Notes under the pieces: generated by a model
What the model was told of the DNA's origin: nothing
The model's input: the letters and a program-made list of their open reading frames with translations, nothing else
Databases searched by the model: none
Source: Diadophis punctatus similis
Lineage: Eukaryota; Chordata; Lepidosauria; Squamata; Dipsadidae
Assembly: GCA_023053685.1 (NCBI GenBank)
Contig: JALIGW010000002.1
Span: forward strand, 168,198,430 to 168,262,429
DNA length: 64,000 bases
Reading direction: 5' to 3'
Shown here: positions 60,311-64,000 of the stretch, in pieces
Position numbering within the stretch: position 1 is the first letter of the stretch
Layout: every line of letters begins with the position of its first letter
Position numbers and translations under genes: made by a program

Positions 60311-62379
60311 AAAGTATCCAACTCAAGCATTAGCTTGCATAAATGGAGGGCCAAACTACTCCTCTTAGCTAACAATCAGCCCTGGATTAACCATTAAGCA
60401 AAATAAGCATAGGCTTAAGATATCAATTGAAGAGAGGCACCACAGAGTTTTATCCCCCACGCAAGTTAACATGCCCTTAACTCATTCACTGCTACATTTG
60501 ACTTTGATTTTCAGCACTTAAGTGTCTTAAGCCAGTTAAGCAATGGAAGGGCCAAGGGGCACCATTATTGAGCTATATTTAGGGCATTACATGCCTTACT
60601 CCAGCCCAGCTAAGAATCGCTGAGGGATCAACCTCATTATTAAATTTGTGCTAAAAAACCTACAACCAACCAGCCAAAAACTTTCTTTGAAAAAAAATTA
60701 AGAATGCATTCAGTCTATGAATTAGGGATAGGACATCTCTATTTTCATTCACTCTTAATTGTTTAATTTTTTAAGCAAAAATACTGTTTTTTTAAAAAAA
60801 GTTACTGTTTTTATTTTTACGTACTTTAATGCATGTTTAAGCTGATTGATTAAACTGTTTAGTTAGCCATCTTATGACTAATTAGAAGACAGCCTTATCT
60901 ATATACCAAGCTGTACAAAATAATAATTTCAGCAATAAGGGAATGTTTTCTGAGCCTAAATAATTCACTCACATATTTTCACTCTATCAATCTATCATCT
61001 ATCTACCTATCTACCTACCTATTCTATCCATCCATCCATCCATCCATATATATTTAGGAAAAGAAATTAACTCCTTCCAAAGAGTAATAAAAAATGTTCA
61101 GATCAGATCATTTCACAGAAATATTATGTCAATGACTATCTAAGGCATACTAACACCTCAGTTCTTTGAAGGAGAATGCTCACTTGGGCCAGTTGTTTAG
61201 GGAATATTACATAAATAATACATAAGTATTAAATGTAAATAATACATAAGTATTAAACTAAGCAATTAATAATTTACAGTATCTACAAATGTAATCCTAT
61301 GGTTGGATTAGATAAAGCCATGAACAACCGTGCACAATACGTGAGATATTACATTCACTGTATAGTATTTAAAAAATATTTTAGAATTCCATTTAATATT
61401 CACGAAGCATTTCCAGGAATATAGATATTGCTTGCCATATTTTACTGTATGTTTAACCCATCAGAAAATAATGTGGTCCTGGACTGGAAAAAAAATCAAA
61501 GTAATCATAACCTCACATAATTTACTGCAACGTACTTCAGTCAAATAAACAATAGCATGCTTGATGTCATGATTCTCTTTCCTTCTCCAATGAAATTGAA
61601 AGGAAACCTTTCAGTTGTTTTTTTTCTAAACTGTACTATGACACTTCGCTCACATATAGAGAAAAACATTCCTATACAGCAGGGCAGCAGGAAAAACATC
61701 AGAATTGTCCTCTGTCCAACTATGATAAAGGGATATTGAATGTCTTAAGAATGTTCTCTTTCATTCTCGTTATGAAACATATTATTTGGCGTTAAAGAGT
61801 ACAAACTTCACAATTTCTGGAAATGATTTCTTGGAAAAAGACACTTTTCATATATAGTACAGTGTTAAAGAAATTGGTATAATAAAGTTTATGAGCCAGT
61901 CCAGTCATAAATCTATGTTTGATCAAAATAAAAGAAACTAAAGATAATTATGTTCTACTGAACGCGCTTATAAAATTGCACAATTTAACCTGCACTGTAT
62001 ACTAAAGATTCCAGACTTCTGAAAGTGGCATAATTTCCTTAGTTTTCACCGACTTGTACTGATCTTGCTCTTCTCCCAGCACTACTAATCTGTTTATATA
62101 CATACCTTCCTGTAAACATTGCTGCACACTATTGTATAGCAATTACTTGTGACTCATGTGTGTGTACAACTCATCAGGCATACGAGAGGTGTTGAGGCAA
62201 GTATTATATGATTATTATAAGGAATGGTAGGGAAAAGTATTAATAGGATGGGCTGTTTGGTTGGGATTTTATTCTATGTATGTATTTTCTCCCATTTGGG
62301 GAAAGGATATCACACATCTGTTTGATTCTTGATTCCGATGCTTGGTATTTAAGGTCATCAAAAAATATATGAAAAATCC
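60311..62379. other. Intron 3 of SLC22A4-like gene, left part
   Basis: No repeat other than the microsatellite at 60988 and no exon 3 candidate ([16 protein letters not shown]) is visible, so exon 3 lies further right. Confidence 0.55.
60988..61048 (+). repeat. ATCT/CCAT microsatellite
   Basis: Short mixed CTAT, CTAC and CCAT runs. Confidence 0.85.
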
Positions 62380-63895
62380 ATGCAAAGGATTTGTTATTAA
62401 GAGAAGTGTATTGTTTCAGTTTATTTATGATCTCTGGAAAGCCCGGGATGGGGGCTATTCTTCCATCCTGGTGCTTCTTGATCTCTCAGCGGTTTTTGAT
62501 ACCATCGACCATGGTATCCTTCTGCATCGTCTCGGCGAGGTGGGAGTGGGAGGCACCGTTTTACGGTGGTTCTCCTCTTACCTCGCCAATAGGATGCAAT
62601 CGGTGTTAACAGGAGGACAGAGGTCTTCTCCTAGGCCCCTGACCTGTGGGGTGCCGCAGGGTTCGGTTCTCTCGCCCATCCTGTTCAACATTTACATGAA
62701 ACCGCTGGGGGAGATCATCCGTTGACACGGGGTGAGTTTCCAACAGTACGCTGACAACACCCAGCTGTACATTTCCACCCCGTTTCAATTCAGGGAGGCA
62801 GTGGACGTAATGTGCCGATGCCTGGACGATGTCAGCATCTGGATGGGGAGGAACAGGCTCAAACTTAACCCCGACAAGATTGAGTGGCTCTAGATATTGC
62901 CACCTAAGGACTATTCCAACTGTCCCTCCTTGGTTCTTGGGGAGAAAAATTAACTCCCTCGGAAACGGTCCGCAATTTGGGAGTTCTCCTAGACCAGGGG
63001 TAGGCAAAGTTGGCTCTTCTATGACTCATGGACTTCAACTCCCAGAATTCCTGAGCTAGCATGATTGGCTCAGAAAGTCTGGGAGTTGAAGTCCATGAGT
63101 CATAGAAGAGCCAACTTTGCCTACCCCTGTCCTAGACCCACAGCTAAAATTAGATCTCACAGCTGTGGCTAGGGGAGCCTTTGCACAGGTTCGCCTGGTG
63201 CACCAATGCGACCATACTTGGAGAAGGAGGCTCTACTCACGGTCACTCATGCCCTTGTCACCTCTAGATTGGACTACTGTAATGCACTCTACATGGGGCT
63301 ACCCTTGAAGAGCATCCGGAGACTTCAACTGGTGCAAAATGCGGCTGCGCGTGCTGTGGTGGGTGTCTCAAGTTACACCCACGTAACACCCATACTCCGC
63401 CAGCTGCATTGGTTGCCCATTGGTCTCCGGGTGCAATTCAAGGTGTTGATCATCATCTTTAAAGCCCTACATGGCTTAGGTCCAGGTTACCTTCGGGACC
63501 GCATCCTACCTCATACTTCCCTTCGACCGGTTAGGTCCCACAGAGTGGGTCTCCTCCAGGTCCTGTCAGCCAAACAATGCCGGCTGGCGGGGCCTAGGGG
63601 GAGGGCCTTCTCTGTAGGGGCCCCTGTTCTCTGGAACCAACTACCCCCAGAGATCCGAATTATCCCCACCTTGCTAGCCTTCCGAAAAGCCATTAAGACA
63701 TGGCTCTTCCTGCAGGCGGGGTGATTTTGAGACAACTTTCCCCCATGTATGCATGGTTTTGTATGTCTTTTTAAAACTCTTTTAAATTGTTTTTAATAAT
63801 TTTATTGTTTAGTTGTTCCTTAAAATGTTGTACGCCGCCCTGAGTCCTCAGGGAGTAGGGCGGCATAGAAGAACACTAAATAAATAAATAATAAA
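62380..63895 (+). mobile_element. CR1 LINE, 3' half of ORF2 and 3' UTR, decayed
   Basis: The RT reads SSILVLLDLSAVFDTIDHGI, LANRMQSVLTGGQRSSPRPL and CGVPQGSVLSPILFNIYMKP. A TGA at 62723 follows, then the same frame gives QQYADNTQLYIS, where the catalytic YADD is YADN (AAC at 62756-62758). After a nested MITE, RLDYCNALYMGLPLKSIRRL to LWNQLPPEIRIIPTLLAFRK completes the C-terminus. The 3' end is GCCGCCCTGAGTCCTCAGGG then AATAAATAAATAAT. It lacks the endonuclease, a typical 5' truncation. Confidence 0.92.
62995..63129. mobile_element. Palindromic hAT MITE (family C) nested in CR1
   Basis: A perfect 8-bp duplication TCCTAGAC (62987-62994, 63130-63137) bounds CAGGGGTAGGCAAAGTTGGC and its complement. 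Excising it restores the CR1 frame around CCTAGACCCACAGC. The arms pair nearly base for base; AATTCCTGAGC forms part of the loop. Confidence 0.96.
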
Positions 63896-64000
63896 TACAT
63901 TATTTAATAATTAAAGAATAAAAAAATAGTTTAAATATATTTTATGTAAATTCACTGAGAACCCTTTAAAAATGCCTCCAAATAGCTACAACTGAGTAAA

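Noticed and set aside
61557..61739. Candidate for SLC22A4-like exon 3
   Set aside because: On the wrong strand and without FGRK or GMGQISNY; exon 3 is presumably beyond 64000.

Overview
This is a vertebrate nuclear window, almost certainly from a squamate reptile and most likely an advanced (colubroid) snake. Three things point there. Split genes have exons that match the vertebrate SLC22A4/SLC22A5 (OCTN) family. The repeats are squamate types: CR1/L3-like LINEs whose 3' ends run into AATAG/ATAG microsatellites, a full-length L1, tRNA-derived SINEs and a SPIN-like hAT element. There are also very many non-autonomous DNA transposons.

Genes. Two organic cation/carnitine transporter genes lie head-to-tail on the minus strand. 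The upstream one (40990-59493) carries exons 4 to 10 of an SLC22A4-like gene, including the stop codon; its exons 1 to 3 lie beyond the right edge. The downstream one (1613-29066) carries exons 1 to 5 of an SLC22A5-like gene; its exons 6 to 10 lie beyond the left edge. All twelve exons have consensus splice dinucleotides and join in frame. Eleven of the twelve have lengths equal to, or differing by whole codons from, those I recall for human OCTN exons; the last exon was not compared. I see no frameshift or stop, so both genes look functional. The order and direction (A4 then A5) match mammals, which supports the paralogue names. About 11.9 kb separates the A4 stop from the A5 start. A CpG-rich block over A5 exon 1 (about 28.56-29.40 kb) is the likely A5 promoter. 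No other protein-coding gene is supported.

Repeats. Most of the remainder is transposon-derived. 2738-8965 is a full-length L1 flanked by a perfect 15-bp target-site duplication (TSD), with ORF1 and ORF2 intact in frame except for three nonsense codons and a damaged RT active site. At least ten hAT-type non-autonomous elements with 8-bp TSDs (most of them perfect) are found, several nested inside older repeats. TA-flanked elements form three further families. LINE fragments (CR1, L3-like), SINEs and long microsatellites fill introns and the intergenic space.

Layout, left to right: A5 intron 5, exon 5 (1.6 kb), intron 4 with the L1 and nested hAT elements, exon 4 (11.4 kb), exons 3 and 2 (13.5-14.8 kb), a 13.9-kb repeat-rich intron 1, exon 1 and CpG promoter (28.7-29.4 kb), the intergenic region (29.4-41 kb), then A4 exons 10, 9, 8, 7, 6, 5 and 4 (41.0-59.5 kb), and A4 intron 3, which ends in a decayed CR1 (62.4-63.9 kb). 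I found no new multi-gene system. The most notable content is the layered, datable record of transposon insertions around an intact transporter pair.
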